DNA of 56,492 bases, from NCBI GenBank assembly GCA_001449105.1, contig LNIY01000083.1:1-56492 (forward strand), in the 5' to 3' direction. The DNA comes from Caulobacter vibrioides (GTDB lineage Bacteria > Pseudomonadota > Alphaproteobacteria > Caulobacterales > Caulobacteraceae). The translations under genes and the position numbers were made by a program. Positions 41,089-50,777 of this stretch are shown here, in pieces (within the stretch, counting starts at the first letter, position 1; every line of letters begins with the position of its first letter). Below the pieces are notes generated by a model, which was given only the letters and a program-made list of their open reading frames with translations, was not told the DNA's origin and did not search any database.

Positions 41089-42123
41089 ATGGTTTCAGCT
41101 TTCCTCGCCGCCGCCGTTCTTGCCGCTCAGCCCGCCGCGCCCGCCCCGGCCGATCTCGCCGCCAGGCAGTGCGCCGCCAATGCCGCGCGGCTGGTCGGAC
41201 CCGCGATGGCCAAGCGGACGCCGCCGCCGCCGAACGCCCCTGTCTCCGACATCATGAACCTGACGCCGGGCGGACCGCGCGCGGCCATCGCCGGCATGCA
41301 GCGCTCATGCGCGGATCCGGCCAGGCGGCCGACCATCTGGGGCATCGTGCTGAATATGCTGAGCGGATCGGTCAGTTCGCAGGAAGGGCTGCGTCTGGCC
41401 GAGGCCGTCGTCCGCATCGAGCCTTCGAAGGAGGCCTGGCGTAGCCTGGCCTTGGCTCGCTTGCGCAATGGCGACGACGCCGGGGCCCTGGCGGCCTGGG
41501 GCCAGGTCGGCCAGTCGGTACAGCCCGCCGACCAGGCGCTTGCCGAGATCGGCGCCGAGCTGGCGGCCGGCATGATGCTGGGGCCCGAGCGGAGGTCGGC
41601 GCTGCCGCTGGCGCAGGCCAACGAGCGGCGCTGGCGCGCCCTTGTCGACGACGAAGGCCGCAACCTCGATCCCGACGGCCTGATCTTCGCCATCGACATC
41701 GAAGGCGGGCTGCGCGAGAGCCTTTCGGACGCGGCCGGCGCCGAGGCCGCCTATGGCCGCGCGGCGCAGACGCTGCGCGCGTTTCAGGGGCGCCTGCCCG
41801 CGGATCGGCGCGACGCGCTTCTGCTTGGCCTGCTGACTTCGCGCGTGCGCGTGCTGGCGACCGACGGCCGGCGCGACGCGGCGACGATGGCGGCGCAGGA
41901 GGCCGCGGCCCTGGCGCCTGAGGCCATGGCGACCACGCCCCTGACGCCGGAGCTCGCCGCGGCGTTGAGGGCGCGGGAGAAGGCCGTGCCGGCATCGTCG
42001 CGCTTGGAGGCCATGGCCAAGGACCTGGCCAAGGTCGGGGCGAGCAGCCAGGCCGAGGCCTTCGATAGGGCGGTGGCCCGGATCCGGGCCGCCTGGAACG
42101 CCAAGTACGATCCAGGGACCTGA
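41089..42123 (+). CDS. Secreted protein of unknown function, TPR-like
   Basis: The 344-residue protein has an N-terminal signal-like segment (MVSAFLAAAVLAAQPAAPAPA), then mostly helical, Ala-rich sequence with phrases such as AWRSLALARLRNGDDAGALAAWGQVG (about 115-140) that look like tetratricopeptide repeats. I do not recognise a named family. Lower codon regularity at the 3' end is still consistent with coding. ATG 41089 is preferred to the upstream GTG because it starts the signal sequence. It stands between the lipoprotein and rmuC on the same strand. Confidence 0.7.
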   Translation: MVSAFLAAAVLAAQPAAPAPADLAARQCAANAARLVGPAMAKRTPPPPNAPVSDIMNLTPGGPRAAIAGMQRSCADPARRPTIWGIVLNMLSGSVSSQEGLRLAEAVVRIEPSKEAWRSLALARLRNGDDAGALAAWGQVGQSVQPADQALAEIGAELAAGMMLGPERRSALPLAQANERRWRALVDDEGRNLDPDGLIFAIDIEGGLRESLSDAAGAEAAYGRAAQTLRAFQGRLPADRRDALLLGLLTSRVRVLATDGRRDAATMAAQEAAALAPEAMATTPLTPELAAALRAREKAVPASSRLEAMAKDLAKVGASSQAEAFDRAVARIRAAWNAKYDPGT

Positions 42124-42190
42124 GTCCGGCTTCGCACCCGACCTTCCTCGCGCCTTTGCTCCCCGGCTCGACTCCGGCTAAGAACGGAGC

Positions 42191-43498
42191 ATGAACGCCG
42201 TCGACCCCTACCTGATCCTCGCCCTCGTGTTCCTGATCGCCGCGGCCGGCGCGGTGGTCTGGGCGATCATGGCCCAGCGCAAGGCGTCCGGCGCCGAGCA
42301 GGAGGTCTGGCGGCTGAGCGCTCAGCTGGAGCAGGCGCTGGAGAGGCATCGGCACCTGGAGGACCAGTCGGCGACCCAGATCGAGCTGATCCGCGCCCAG
42401 GCCGAGAAGAGCGCCCACGCCGTGGCCGAGCAGCTGATCAAGCGGGCCGACGAGAACGCCAAGAGCCGTGACCAGCTGACCCAGGCGCGCCTGGAGGCGC
42501 AGCTCAAGCCGGTGGCCGAGACCCTGGCCAAGTTCGAGGCCCAGGTCACCGCCGTCGAGAAGGTCCGCGCCGAGGAGACCGGCGGGCTGAAGGCCCAGAT
42601 CGCCGCCCTGATGGAGGCCTCGAGCGCCACCCAGGCCGAGGCCCGCAAGCTGTCGGCCGCCCTGCGCCGGGGCGCCGGCGTGCAGGGCCGCTGGGGCGAG
42701 CAGATGCTGCGCAACGTGCTGGAGATGGCCGGCCTCAAGCACGGCGTCGACTTCACCGAGCAGGTCCAGCTGGACGGCGGCCGGATCCGTCCCGACGTGG
42801 TGGTGCGCATGCCGCGCAACGCCGCCTTCGTCATCGACGCCAAGTGCTCGCTCAACGCCTACATGGAAGCCCAGGACGCGCCCGACGACGTCGCCCGCGA
42901 GGCCGCCTACCTGCGCCACGCCGCGTCCCTGCGCGCCCACTTCCAGTCGCTGTCGGCCAAGGCCTATTGGGACGCCCTGGAGGTCTCGCCCGACTTCGTG
43001 GCCATGTTCGTGCCCGGCGACGGCATCCTGGCCGCCGCCCTGGAGCGCGCGCCCGAGCTGATGACCGAGGCCATGGAAAAGCGGGTGATCATCGCCACGC
43101 CCTCGACCCTGTTCGCCCTCTGCAAGGCCGTGTCCTACGGCTGGCGCGTCGAGGAGCAGGCCAAGAACGCCGTCGAGGTCGCCGCCCTGGGCCGCGAGCT
43201 CTACAAGCGTGTCGCCGACATGGGCGGCCACGTGGCCGGCATGGGCCGTTCGCTGTCGCAGGCGGTCGACAAGTACAACGCCTTCGTCGGCTCGCTGGAG
43301 AGCCGCGTGCTGCCCAAGGCCCGCGAGTTCGAGAAGCTGAAGGTCGAGCACGGGGGCAAGGGCATCGAGGAGCTGTCGGGGGTCGACACCGCCGTGCGGC
43401 CGGTCACAAAGCTGGAAATCGCGGCCCCCGAGGCGCAAATTGATGACGGGGTGGGACAAAACCCCGCCTTGACCCTCGGAAACGGGACGCCTACCTGA
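42191..43498 (+). CDS. rmuC: DNA recombination protein RmuC homologue
   Basis: The 435-residue protein has an N-terminal membrane helix (about 7-26), a coiled-coil region (about 30-155) and the RmuC domain: [62 protein letters not shown]. The middle part has the nuclease-like fold of the family (Asp and Lys in IDAK). RmuC limits DNA inversions at short repeats in E. coli. It is followed 8 bases later by def, so the two may be co-transcribed. Confidence 0.93.
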   Translation: MNAVDPYLILALVFLIAAAGAVVWAIMAQRKASGAEQEVWRLSAQLEQALERHRHLEDQSATQIELIRAQAEKSAHAVAEQLIKRADENAKSRDQLTQARLEAQLKPVAETLAKFEAQVTAVEKVRAEETGGLKAQIAALMEASSATQAEARKLSAALRRGAGVQGRWGEQMLRNVLEMAGLKHGVDFTEQVQLDGGRIRPDVVVRMPRNAAFVIDAKCSLNAYMEAQDAPDDVAREAAYLRHAASLRAHFQSLSAKAYWDALEVSPDFVAMFVPGDGILAAALERAPELMTEAMEKRVIIATPSTLFALCKAVSYGWRVEEQAKNAVEVAALGRELYKRVADMGGHVAGMGRSLSQAVDKYNAFVGSLESRVLPKAREFEKLKVEHGGKGIEELSGVDTAVRPVTKLEIAAPEAQIDDGVGQNPALTLGNGTPT

Positions 43499-43506
43499 GT
43501 TTCGTT

Positions 43507-44028
43507 ATGGCCATTCGTCGCATCCTCACCATCGACAACCCCGCCGACCTGGCGACGCTGAAGAAGATTTCCACGCCCGTCGAGGCCGTGACCGACGAGT
43601 TGCGCGTCCTGATGGATGACATGCTGGAGACCATGTACGACGCGCCCGGCATCGGCCTGGCCGCCGTGCAGATCGGCGAGCCCGTGCGCATCATCGTCAT
43701 GGATCTCGCCCGAGAGGAAGAGGAGCCGGCCCCGCGCTTCTTCGTCAATCCCGAGCTGTTCGACCCGTCGGAAGAGCTGTTCGTCTACGAAGAGGGCTGC
43801 CTGTCGGTGCCGGAATATTTTGACGCCGTCGAACGTCCTGCCAGGATCAAGGTGCGCTACCTGAACTATCAGGGCGAGCAGGTCGTCGAGGAGGCCGAGG
43901 GCTTGTTCGCCGTCTGCATCCAGCACGAGATGGATCACCTGGAAGGCGTGCTGTTCATCGACCACCTGTCGCGCCTGCGCCGCGACCGGGCGATGGCCAA
44001 GGTCAAGAAGGTCCGCCGGGTCGCCTGA
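43507..44028 (+). CDS. def: Peptide deformylase
   Basis: The 173-residue enzyme has all three deformylase motifs: [10 protein letters not shown] (48-57), [10 protein letters not shown] with metal ligand Cys98, and QHEMDHLEG with His140, Glu141 and His144. It removes the formyl group from nascent proteins and is essential. Here it follows rmuC rather than lying directly before fmt, which is not downstream in this window: a terminator and repeats follow instead. ATG 43507 begins [12 protein letters not shown], a normal start. Confidence 0.97.
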   Translation: MAIRRILTIDNPADLATLKKISTPVEAVTDELRVLMDDMLETMYDAPGIGLAAVQIGEPVRIIVMDLAREEEEPAPRFFVNPELFDPSEELFVYEEGCLSVPEYFDAVERPARIKVRYLNYQGEQVVEEAEGLFAVCIQHEMDHLEGVLFIDHLSRLRRDRAMAKVKKVRRVA

Positions 44029-44053
44029 TCGCCCGACGCCCAAGTTTCATAAG

Positions 44054-44083
44054 AGCCCCGGTCCGCAAGGCCGGGGCTTTTTG
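44054..44083 (+). terminator. Rho-independent terminator of def
   Basis: AGCCCCGG (44054-44061) and CCGGGGCT (44071-44078) form a perfect 8-bp stem with a 9-base loop, followed by TTTTTGTTT. It lies 25 bases after the def stop. Confidence 0.9.
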
Positions 44084-44089
44084 TTTGAT

Positions 44090-44392
44090 CCTCCCTTGCG
44101 AAGCGGGGGAGGTGGCGTGCTGCGGATACGCAGCGTGACGGAGGGGGCGACGGCCGGCGCTGAGCCCAGTCTCGCCCCCTCCACCACTTCGTGGTCCCCC
44201 TCCCCCGTTTCACGGGGGAGGAGAGGGCCGCGTAAAGATCCTCCCCCTCTGGGGGAGGTGGCCCGCAGGGCCGGGGGGACGTTCTCAGCTTCCGCTGAAG
44301 CGGCCGACGTCTCGGCCACGTCCCTCTCCGTCGGCTTCGCCGACACCTCTCCCTTCAGGGAGAGGGTTCCCCCGCGCAGCTTCCCGCGCTAA
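44090..44392. repeat. Intergenic CTCCCCC/GGGGGAG repeat block
   Basis: The 375-base gap between def and zapE holds no gene. It contains several hairpins built on CTCCC/GGGAG: 44090-44112, a 9-bp perfect stem at 44200-44220 (CTCCCCCGT / ACGGGGGAG) and an 8-bp stem at 44240-44258 (CCTCCCCC / GGGGGAGG), then GGCCCGCAGGGCC and CTCTCCC...GGGAGAGGG-like arms. A related block follows zapE, so zapE is framed by such repeats. The zapE promoter must lie within or near it. Confidence 0.7.
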
Positions 44393-44403
44393 CCCGCATC
44401 CCG

Positions 44404-45522
44404 ATGCCCCAGTCCGTACGCACCGCCTATCGGGAGCGTCTCGCCGCCGGCGAGATCCGTCCCGATGTCGCCCAGGCCGCCGCCATCGACGCCCTGGCCC
44501 GCCTGGAATCCGATCTCGACAACGCCGGCGAGCCCGGCTTCTCGTTCTTCGGCCGCAAGCCCAAGAGCCAGCGCGGGCTCTACATCTGGGGGCCGGTCGG
44601 GCGCGGCAAGTCGATGGTCATGGACCTGTTCTTCGACAGCGCCCCGGTGCACCGCAAGCGGCGCGTCCACTTCCACGTCTTCATGGCCGAGGTGCACGCC
44701 CATATCGACGCCTGGCGCAAGGGCGACGCCGCCGAGCGCAAGGCGCGCTTCGGACGCCACAAGGGCGACGATCCGATCGCCCCGACCGCCGAGCTGATCG
44801 CCGGCGAGGCGAGGCTTTTGTGCTTCGACGAGCTGCAGGTCACCGACATCGCCGACGCCATGATCCTGGGCCGGCTGTTCGAGGCGCTGTTCGCCGAGGG
44901 GGTCACGCTGGTGGCCACTTCGAACCGCCCGCCGGACGACCTCTACAAGGACGGCCTCAACCGCCAGCTCTTCACGCCCTTCATCGCCATGCTGAAGGAG
45001 AAGATGGAGGTCGTGGCCGTGCGCGGGCCGGTGGACTTCCGTCTCGACCGCCTGCGGGCCGGCCGCACCTGGCTCTCGCCGGTCGACAAGGCCACCGAGG
45101 CCGAGTTCGACACGCTGTGGGCCGACATGCTGGACGGCGCCGAGGAGACCGGCGCGACGCTGGAGGTCATGGGCCGCAAGCTGCGCCTGCCGCGCGCCGC
45201 CGGAGGCCTCGTGCGCAGCTCGTTCGCCAGCCTCTGCCAGCAGGCGCTGGGGCCGCAGGACTACCTGGCCCTGGCCCAGCGCTTCCACACCATCTTCCTG
45301 GAAGACATTCCGCTGCTGGTCCCCGAGAAGCGCGACGCGGCCAAGCGCTTCAACACCCTGATCGACGCCCTCTACGAGGCCGACGCCAAGCTGGTGGCCC
45401 TGGCCGCCGGCGAGCCCGAGGCGCTGTATCCGGCCGGCGACGGCTCGTTCGAGTTCGAGCGGACGGTCTCGCGCCTGCAGGAGATGCGCTCGGCGGACTA
45501 TGTGGCGCGGGTGCGGGATTAG
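44404..45522 (+). CDS. zapE: Cell division ATPase ZapE (AFG1-like)
   Basis: The 372-residue protein is an AFG1/ZapE P-loop ATPase. It has Walker A GPVGRGKS at 63-70 and Walker B LLCFDELQVTDIADAM at about 138-153, then LVATSNRPPDDLYKDGLNR with sensor residues, and the family segment FDTLWADMLDG near 236. ZapE acts on the Z-ring in E. coli, and the mitochondrial AFG1 counterpart handles membrane proteins. In many alphaproteobacteria it lies near sdh and mdh genes, as here. ATG 44404 begins MPQSVRTAYRERL. Confidence 0.93.
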   Translation: MPQSVRTAYRERLAAGEIRPDVAQAAAIDALARLESDLDNAGEPGFSFFGRKPKSQRGLYIWGPVGRGKSMVMDLFFDSAPVHRKRRVHFHVFMAEVHAHIDAWRKGDAAERKARFGRHKGDDPIAPTAELIAGEARLLCFDELQVTDIADAMILGRLFEALFAEGVTLVATSNRPPDDLYKDGLNRQLFTPFIAMLKEKMEVVAVRGPVDFRLDRLRAGRTWLSPVDKATEAEFDTLWADMLDGAEETGATLEVMGRKLRLPRAAGGLVRSSFASLCQQALGPQDYLALAQRFHTIFLEDIPLLVPEKRDAAKRFNTLIDALYEADAKLVALAAGEPEALYPAGDGSFEFERTVSRLQEMRSADYVARVRD

Positions 45523-45530
45523 CGCCTGAA

Positions 45531-45695
45531 ACCTCTCCTACAGAGAGAGGGGGGGCCGCCGCGCAGCGGTGGGAGGATGAGGGGTTTCACCGCCTGCGGG
45601 TCGAAGCGCCGGTGCTCCATCCGGTGAGTTTGTTACCTCTCACCCTCCCACGCCTTCGGCGCGGGCCCCTCCCTCTCTCAAGGAGAGAGGGCTTT
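45531..45695. repeat. Intergenic CTCTCC/GGAGAG repeat block and convergent terminator
   Basis: This non-coding stretch lies between the convergent zapE and histidine kinase genes. CTCTC-CTACA-GAGAG lies near its start, and near its end CCCTCTCT-CAAGG-AGAGAGGG (45671-45691, perfect 8-bp stem) is followed by CTTTCT. The two ends carry the same CTCTC/GAGAG words, so the whole block can fold as one large structure. Similar arms are in the block upstream of zapE. Confidence 0.65.
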
Positions 45696-47129
45696 CTAGA
45701 ACACCCGGTCCAGCGACACCGTGAACCGGCAGGCCAGCCCCGCCTGCGCGTAGTCGATCGCCACCTGCCCGCGCAGTTCGGCGGCGATGCTGCGTTCGAT
45801 CAGGCGCGAGCCGAAGCCGCGGCGGGCGGGGGCGGCGACGGCGGGGCCGTCGGCCTCGCGCCATTCGAAGGCCAGCATGCCCGGCGGATCGGAGCGCCAG
45901 GACAGCAGCAGGCGGCCGGTCTCGGTGCTCAGCGCGCCGTACTTGGCGGCGTTGGTGGCCAGCTCGTGGAACACCATGCCGAGCGACAGGGCCACGCGGG
46001 CGGGCAGGTTCAGGTCCGGGCCGTCCATGACGATGCGGGCCGGATCATAGGGCGCCAGTTCCTGCCCGAGGATCTGGCGCAGGCCCGCGCCCGCCCACTG
46101 GCTGTCGGTCAGGGCGTTGTGGGTCTGGGACAGGGCCAGCAGCCGCGCCTCGAAGGCCCGGGCGAAGGCGTCCGGCGTCAGGGCTTCGCGCAGGGTCTGG
46201 CGGGCGATGGCCTGGACGGTGGCCAGGGTGTTCTTGACCCGATGGTTCAGCTCGTCGAGCAGAAGCCGCTGCTGCTCGCCGGCCAACACCTTGTCGGTGA
46301 CGTCCGAGCCCTCGACCAGCACGCCGGAGACCGAGCCGTCGGGCTCGACGATCGGCTGGTAGATGAAGTCGAGGAAGCGGTCCTCCAGCGGCGCGCCCGG
46401 CGTGCGCTGCAGCGCGACCTTGATCTCGCGGCCGACGAAGGCCTCGGCGCTGGCGGTCACCTGGTCGAGCAGGCCGATGAAGCCTTGCTCGACGACCTCG
46501 GGCAGGGCCTCGCGCAGGGGCAGGCCGACCACGTCGCGCCAGCCGATCAGCTGGCTGTAGGCCTTGTTGACCAGGTCGATGCGATGGTCGGGCCCGCGCA
46601 GCACGGCCATGAAGCTGGGCGCCTGCATGAACAGGCGCCGCAGGTCGTCGCTCTGGGCGCCGGCGGCGCCGGCCCGCAGCAGCACGTCGTCCTGCAGCAT
46701 GGTGATCTCGCCGCGACCGAAGGCGACCTCCTTCAGCCGCTGGATGGCGGTGACGTCCTGGGTGTGCTGGACGATGTAGGCGGTCTTGCCGTCGGGCCCG
46801 GGAATCGGAGTGTTGGTGGCGCTCCAGATCCGGTCCTCGAAGCCGCCGCCCAGATGGGCCGGCCGCTCGATGGCGTAGGGAATCAGCGGCAGGTGCTCGG
46901 GCTTGTCGCCGTCGCGGGCCCGCAGCAGCGAGGCCTCCAGCCGCTCGCGCGACTCGCCCTCGCTGGGAAAGGCGTCGAAGACGTAGACGCCGGCGATGTC
47001 CTCCCAGCGACGGGCCAGGGTGTCGAGATAGGCCTGGTTGGCGGCCACGTAACGCAGGTCTCGGTCGAGCATCATGTAGGGGGTCGGCAGACGATCGAAC
47101 ACCACCGCGAAGTCGATCGGCCCGGTCAT
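45696..47129 (-). CDS. PAS-domain HWE/HisKA_2-type sensor histidine kinase
   Basis: The 477-residue soluble kinase has two PAS domains (about 5-135 and 165-285), then the phosphoacceptor region LDELNHRVKNTLATVQAIARQTL with His297, and a catalytic domain with VFHELATNAAKYGALS (N box) and FEWREADGP, whose W-x-E gives the HWE family its name. No membrane segment is seen, so it senses a cytoplasmic signal, perhaps light or redox through a bound cofactor. No cognate regulator lies next to it; many HWE kinases feed PhyR and the general stress response. Start at ATG 47129 is favoured by the position of a candidate EcfG promoter; ATG 47150 is possible. It is divergent from sdhC. Confidence 0.88.
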   Translation of the reverse strand: MTGPIDFAVVFDRLPTPYMMLDRDLRYVAANQAYLDTLARRWEDIAGVYVFDAFPSEGESRERLEASLLRARDGDKPEHLPLIPYAIERPAHLGGGFEDRIWSATNTPIPGPDGKTAYIVQHTQDVTAIQRLKEVAFGRGEITMLQDDVLLRAGAAGAQSDDLRRLFMQAPSFMAVLRGPDHRIDLVNKAYSQLIGWRDVVGLPLREALPEVVEQGFIGLLDQVTASAEAFVGREIKVALQRTPGAPLEDRFLDFIYQPIVEPDGSVSGVLVEGSDVTDKVLAGEQQRLLLDELNHRVKNTLATVQAIARQTLREALTPDAFARAFEARLLALSQTHNALTDSQWAGAGLRQILGQELAPYDPARIVMDGPDLNLPARVALSLGMVFHELATNAAKYGALSTETGRLLLSWRSDPPGMLAFEWREADGPAVAAPARRGFGSRLIERSIAAELRGQVAIDYAQAGLACRFTVSLDRVF

Positions 47130-47163
47130 CGTCGCAACGTCGTCCCCCATAATGGCCAGCGAT

Positions 47164-47189
47164 AACGCAAGCTTGGCTTGAGAGGTTCC
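47164..47189 (-). promoter_or_regulatory. Candidate EcfG/SigT promoter of the histidine kinase
   Basis: On the minus strand GGAAC (47189-47185) and CGTT (47167-47164) are separated by 17 bases, matching the EcfG-type general stress promoter GGAAC-N16/17-CGTT. A transcript start a few bases downstream would leave a leader of about 28 bases before ATG 47129. Confidence 0.5.
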
Positions 47190-47242
47190 TTTATTCCCTC
47201 GCCGGAGGAATTGCGAACGTATCTCAAGTAATGGCCGTTTCG

Positions 47243-47269
47243 TTGACACCCCGGCGCTCGCGCTTAAAA
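47243..47269 (+). promoter_or_regulatory. Possible housekeeping promoter of sdhC
   Basis: TTGACA (47243-47248) and TTAAAA (47264-47269) are 15 bases apart and lie 40 bases before the sdhC ATG. The spacing is shorter than usual, so this is a weak call. It overlaps no coding sequence if sdhC begins at 47309. Confidence 0.3.
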
Positions 47270-47308
47270 GCGTCCCGCAACGCACAAATCCACAGGTTGG
47301 ACGTAAAA

Positions 47309-47716
47309 ATGACCGAGACGAGCCGGGGGCTCCCTGAGCGTCCGCTGTCGCCGCACCTCCAGGTCTGGCGCTGGCACATCACCATGGCGTGCTCGATCCT
47401 GCACCGCGCCAGCCTGTTCGCCCTGTACGTCGGCGTCCTCCTGCTGGCCGGCTGGGCGCTGGCCCTGGCCTCGGGCCCCGACCACTACGCCTGCTACACC
47501 GGCGTGATCGGCTCGCCGCTGGGCAAGCTGGTGCTGTTCGGCATCACGGTCGCGGTCTTCTACAACGTCGCCTACATCGTGCGTCAGACCTTCTGGGACC
47601 TGGGCAAGGGCTTCGAGCCGAAGACCGCCAACCTGACCGGCGTGGTCGTGATCGCCTTCGCGATCGTCGCCGCTGTCGTCACCTGGATCATCGCCGCCGC
47701 GACCGGAGCGATCTGA
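47309..47716 (+). CDS. sdhC: Succinate dehydrogenase cytochrome b556 subunit
   Basis: The 135-residue membrane anchor starts [20 protein letters not shown], typical of SdhC, with [11 protein letters not shown], whose Ser/Arg take part in quinone binding, and three hydrophobic helices (about 35-55, 70-90, 108-130). It anchors SdhAB and, with SdhD, binds haem b and ubiquinone. ATG 47309 is chosen because a longer reading from 47231 adds a basic, non-conserved stretch that overlaps the promoter. It heads the sdhCDAB operon; sdhD follows 2 bases after the stop. Confidence 0.93.
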   Translation: MTETSRGLPERPLSPHLQVWRWHITMACSILHRASLFALYVGVLLLAGWALALASGPDHYACYTGVIGSPLGKLVLFGITVAVFYNVAYIVRQTFWDLGKGFEPKTANLTGVVVIAFAIVAAVVTWIIAAATGAI

Positions 47717-47718
47717 CC

Positions 47719-48120
47719 ATGAGCACCTCCAAGAGCCAATTCCGCACCCCGCTGTCGCGCGCTCGCGGCCTGGGCGCGTCGCACCACGGCGTCAGCCACT
47801 TCATCGCCGAGCGCGTCTCGGGCCTGGCCCTGATCCCGCTGTTCCTGTGGGGCGCCTTCGCCGGCATCCGCCTGGCCGGCGCCGACTTCGACACCGTCGC
47901 CGCCTGGGTGGCGATCCCGATCAACGCCGTGCTGCTGTCGCTGCTCTTCATCGCCCTGCTGGTGCACCTGAAGAACGCCATCCAGGTGGTCATCGAGGAT
48001 TATGTCGAGGCGTTCGCCCCGAAGGCCGCCCTCGTTGTCGGCAACCTGTTCCTCTGCATGCTCGCCGGCGCCGCCGGGATCGTCTCGATCCTGAAGATCG
48101 CCTTCACCGGAGCCCTTTGA
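47719..48120 (+). CDS. sdhD: Succinate dehydrogenase membrane anchor subunit
   Basis: The 133-residue protein has three helices (about 38-55, 62-85, 100-125). It begins with a polar [27 protein letters not shown] stretch, where HHG...SHFIAERVS is the SdhD signature near the quinone site; [17 protein letters not shown] in the second helix includes the likely haem ligand His. It completes the membrane anchor with SdhC. Its stop shares a base with the sdhA ATG (TGATG), so translation is coupled. Confidence 0.93.
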   Translation: MSTSKSQFRTPLSRARGLGASHHGVSHFIAERVSGLALIPLFLWGAFAGIRLAGADFDTVAAWVAIPINAVLLSLLFIALLVHLKNAIQVVIEDYVEAFAPKAALVVGNLFLCMLAGAAGIVSILKIAFTGAL

Positions 48121-49907
48121 TGTCGGCCTACACGTTCATCGACCACAAGTTCGACGTCGTCGTCGTGGGCGCCGGCGGCTCGGGCCTCCGGGCCGCGCTC
48201 GGCGCCGCGCAAGCCGGCCTCAAGACCGCCTGCATCACCAAGGTGTTCCCGACCCGCAGCCACACCGTGGCGGCCCAGGGCGGCATCTCGGCCTCGCTCG
48301 GCAACATGGGCCAGGACGACTGGCGCTGGCACATGTTCGACACCGTCAAGGGTTCGGATTGGCTGGGCGACCAAGACGCCATCGAATACCTGACCCGCAA
48401 CGCTCCGGCGGCGGTCTATGAGCTCGAGCACTGGGGCGTGCCGTTCTCGCGCACGGCCGAGGGCAAGATCTACCAGCGCGCCTTCGGCGGCATGACCAAG
48501 AACTTCGGCGAAGGCCCGATCCAGCGCACCTGCGCGGCGGCCGACCGTACCGGTCACGCCATGCTGCACACGATGTACGGCCAGTCGCTGGCCCACGACA
48601 CCGAGTTCTTCATCGAGTACTTCGCCCTCGACCTGATCATGGAAGACGGCGCCTGCCGCGGCGTGACCGCGTGGAAGCTCGACGACGGCACCCTGCACCG
48701 CTTCCAGGCCCAGACCGTGATCCTGGCCACCGGCGGCTACGGCCGGGCCTACTTCTCGGCCACCTCGGCCCACACCTGCACGGGCGACGGCAACGCCATG
48801 GCGCTGCGCGCCGGCCTGCCGCTGCAGGACATGGAATTCGTGCAGTTCCACCCCACCGGCATCTACGGCGCCGGCTGCCTGATCACCGAGGGCGCCCGCG
48901 GCGAAGGCGGCTACCTGACCAACTCGGAAGGCGAGCGCTTCATGGAGCGCTACGCCCCGTCGGTTAAGGACCTGGCGCCCCGCGACATGGTCAGCCGCGC
49001 GATGACCATCGAGATCCGCGAAGGCCGCGGCGTGGGCCCCAACAAGGACCACATCTTCCTGCACCTCGACCACCTGGATCCGAAGATCCTGGCCGAGCGC
49101 CTGCCGGGCATCTCGGAAACCGCCAAGGTGTTCGCCGGCGTCGACGTGACCAAGGCTCCGATCCCGGTGCTGCCGACCGTCCACTACAACATGGGCGGCA
49201 TCCCGACGAACTACCACGGCGAAGTGGTGACCAAGGCCGGCGACAACCCCGACCAGGTGATCCCGGGCCTGATGGCCGTGGGCGAAGCCGCCTGCGTGTC
49301 GGTGCACGGCGCCAACCGCCTGGGCTCGAACTCGCTGATCGACCTCGTCGTGTTCGGCCGCGCGGCCGGCCTGCGCTGCGCCGAGACCCTGGTCCCGGGC
49401 GCCAAGCAGCCGGAACTGAAGGCCAGCCAGACCGAAGCGCACATCGCGCGCTTCGACCGCATGCGCAACGCCAACGGCTCGACCCCGACCGCCGAACTGC
49501 GCCTCGAAATGCAGAAGGCGATGCAGGAAGACGCCGCCGTGTTCCGCACCGGCGAGAGCCTGGACAGCGGCGTGGCCCGTCTGCAGGCCGTCTGGGACAA
49601 GAAGGGCGACGTGAAGGTCTCCGACCGCGGTCTGGTGTGGAACACCGACCTGATGGAGACCCTGGAGTTCGACAACCTCATCGGCCAGGCGGTCGTGACG
49701 GTGAACGGCGCGGCCAACCGCACCGAGAGCCGCGGCGCCCATGCCCGCGAGGACTTCTCCGAGCGCAACGACACCGAGTGGATGAAGCACACCCTGGCCT
49801 GGCTCGACAACGAGACCGGCAAGGTCAGCATCGATTTCCGTCCGGTGCACAACTACACCATGTCGACCGACATCGACTACATCCCGCCGAAGCAACGGGT
49901 CTACTAG
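48120..49907 (+). CDS. sdhA: Succinate dehydrogenase flavoprotein subunit
   Basis: The 595-residue protein has the FAD motif [14 protein letters not shown] (14-27), the FAD-linking His48 in [11 protein letters not shown], the substrate region [11 protein letters not shown], the active site [16 protein letters not shown] segments, and [22 protein letters not shown] near residue 400. It oxidises succinate to fumarate in the TCA cycle and passes electrons to SdhB. Length matches alphaproteobacterial SdhA. It follows sdhD with a one-base overlap. Confidence 0.98.
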   Translation: MSAYTFIDHKFDVVVVGAGGSGLRAALGAAQAGLKTACITKVFPTRSHTVAAQGGISASLGNMGQDDWRWHMFDTVKGSDWLGDQDAIEYLTRNAPAAVYELEHWGVPFSRTAEGKIYQRAFGGMTKNFGEGPIQRTCAAADRTGHAMLHTMYGQSLAHDTEFFIEYFALDLIMEDGACRGVTAWKLDDGTLHRFQAQTVILATGGYGRAYFSATSAHTCTGDGNAMALRAGLPLQDMEFVQFHPTGIYGAGCLITEGARGEGGYLTNSEGERFMERYAPSVKDLAPRDMVSRAMTIEIREGRGVGPNKDHIFLHLDHLDPKILAERLPGISETAKVFAGVDVTKAPIPVLPTVHYNMGGIPTNYHGEVVTKAGDNPDQVIPGLMAVGEAACVSVHGANRLGSNSLIDLVVFGRAAGLRCAETLVPGAKQPELKASQTEAHIARFDRMRNANGSTPTAELRLEMQKAMQEDAAVFRTGESLDSGVARLQAVWDKKGDVKVSDRGLVWNTDLMETLEFDNLIGQAVVTVNGAANRTESRGAHAREDFSERNDTEWMKHTLAWLDNETGKVSIDFRPVHNYTMSTDIDYIPPKQRVY

Positions 49908-49917
49908 GGGAACGCAG

Positions 49918-50700
49918 ATGGTCCAGCTCTCTCTTCCCAAGAACTCCCGCGTTCAGAGCGGCAAGCACTGGCCCGCTCCGGCCGGCGCCAAGAACGTGCG
50001 CTCGTTCAAGATCTACCGCTACGATCCCGAGACCGGGATGAACCCGCGGTGGGACACCTACGACGTCGACGTCGACGCCTGCGGTCCCATGGTCCTGGAC
50101 GCGCTGCTGTACATCAAGAACACCATCGACCCGACCCTGGCCTTCCGCCGGTCGTGCCGCGAGGGCGTCTGCGGTTCGTGCGCGATGAACATCGGCGGCC
50201 GCAACACCCTGGCCTGCACGCACGGCCACGGCGAGGTGCCCGGCAAGGGGGTGACGATCAGCCCGCTGCCGCACGTGCCGGTGGTCAAGGACCTGATCCC
50301 GGACCTGACGCTGTTCTACGCGCAGTACGCCTCGATCGAGCCGTGGCTGCACACCACGACGCCCGAGCCGCAGAAGGAATGGCGCCAGGCCCCGGAAGAC
50401 CGCGAGAAGCTCGACGGTCTGTACGAGTGCATCCTGTGCGCCTGCTGCTCGACCTCGTGCCCGAGCTACTGGTGGAACGGCGAGAAGTACCTGGGCCCCG
50501 CGGCCCTGCTGCACGCCTACCGCTGGCTGATCGACAGCCGCGATGAAGCCACCGGCGAGCGCCTCGACGACCTCGAGGACCCGTTCAAGCTCTATCGCTG
50601 CCACACGATCATGAACTGCGCCCAGGTCTGCCCGAAGGGGCTGAACCCGGCCAAGGCCATCGCCTCGATCAAGAAGATGCTGGTGGAGCGGGTGGTCTGA
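49918..50700 (+). CDS. sdhB: Succinate dehydrogenase iron-sulfur subunit
   Basis: The 260-residue protein carries the three clusters' ligands: [15 protein letters not shown] with the later TLAC for [2Fe-2S], [11 protein letters not shown] for [4Fe-4S], and [15 protein letters not shown] for [3Fe-4S] with shared ligands. It relays electrons from SdhA to ubiquinone. It lies 10 bases after sdhA with GGGGAACGC upstream. The reading frame of the next gene begins at or very near its stop codon. Confidence 0.98.
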   Translation: MVQLSLPKNSRVQSGKHWPAPAGAKNVRSFKIYRYDPETGMNPRWDTYDVDVDACGPMVLDALLYIKNTIDPTLAFRRSCREGVCGSCAMNIGGRNTLACTHGHGEVPGKGVTISPLPHVPVVKDLIPDLTLFYAQYASIEPWLHTTTPEPQKEWRQAPEDREKLDGLYECILCACCSTSCPSYWWNGEKYLGPAALLHAYRWLIDSRDEATGERLDDLEDPFKLYRCHTIMNCAQVCPKGLNPAKAIASIKKMLVERVV

Positions 50701-50777
50701 GGACTGCCCGCGCCTTCGGTCTCGCCGCATTCCTGTGGGGCGCGGCCGAGGGCTTCCTGTTCTTCGTCGTTCCGGAC

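Noticed and set aside
44090..44392. Possible CRISPR-like array because of repeated CTCCC words
   Set aside because: Units are irregular in length and sequence, and no cas genes are near; hairpin repeats explain them better.
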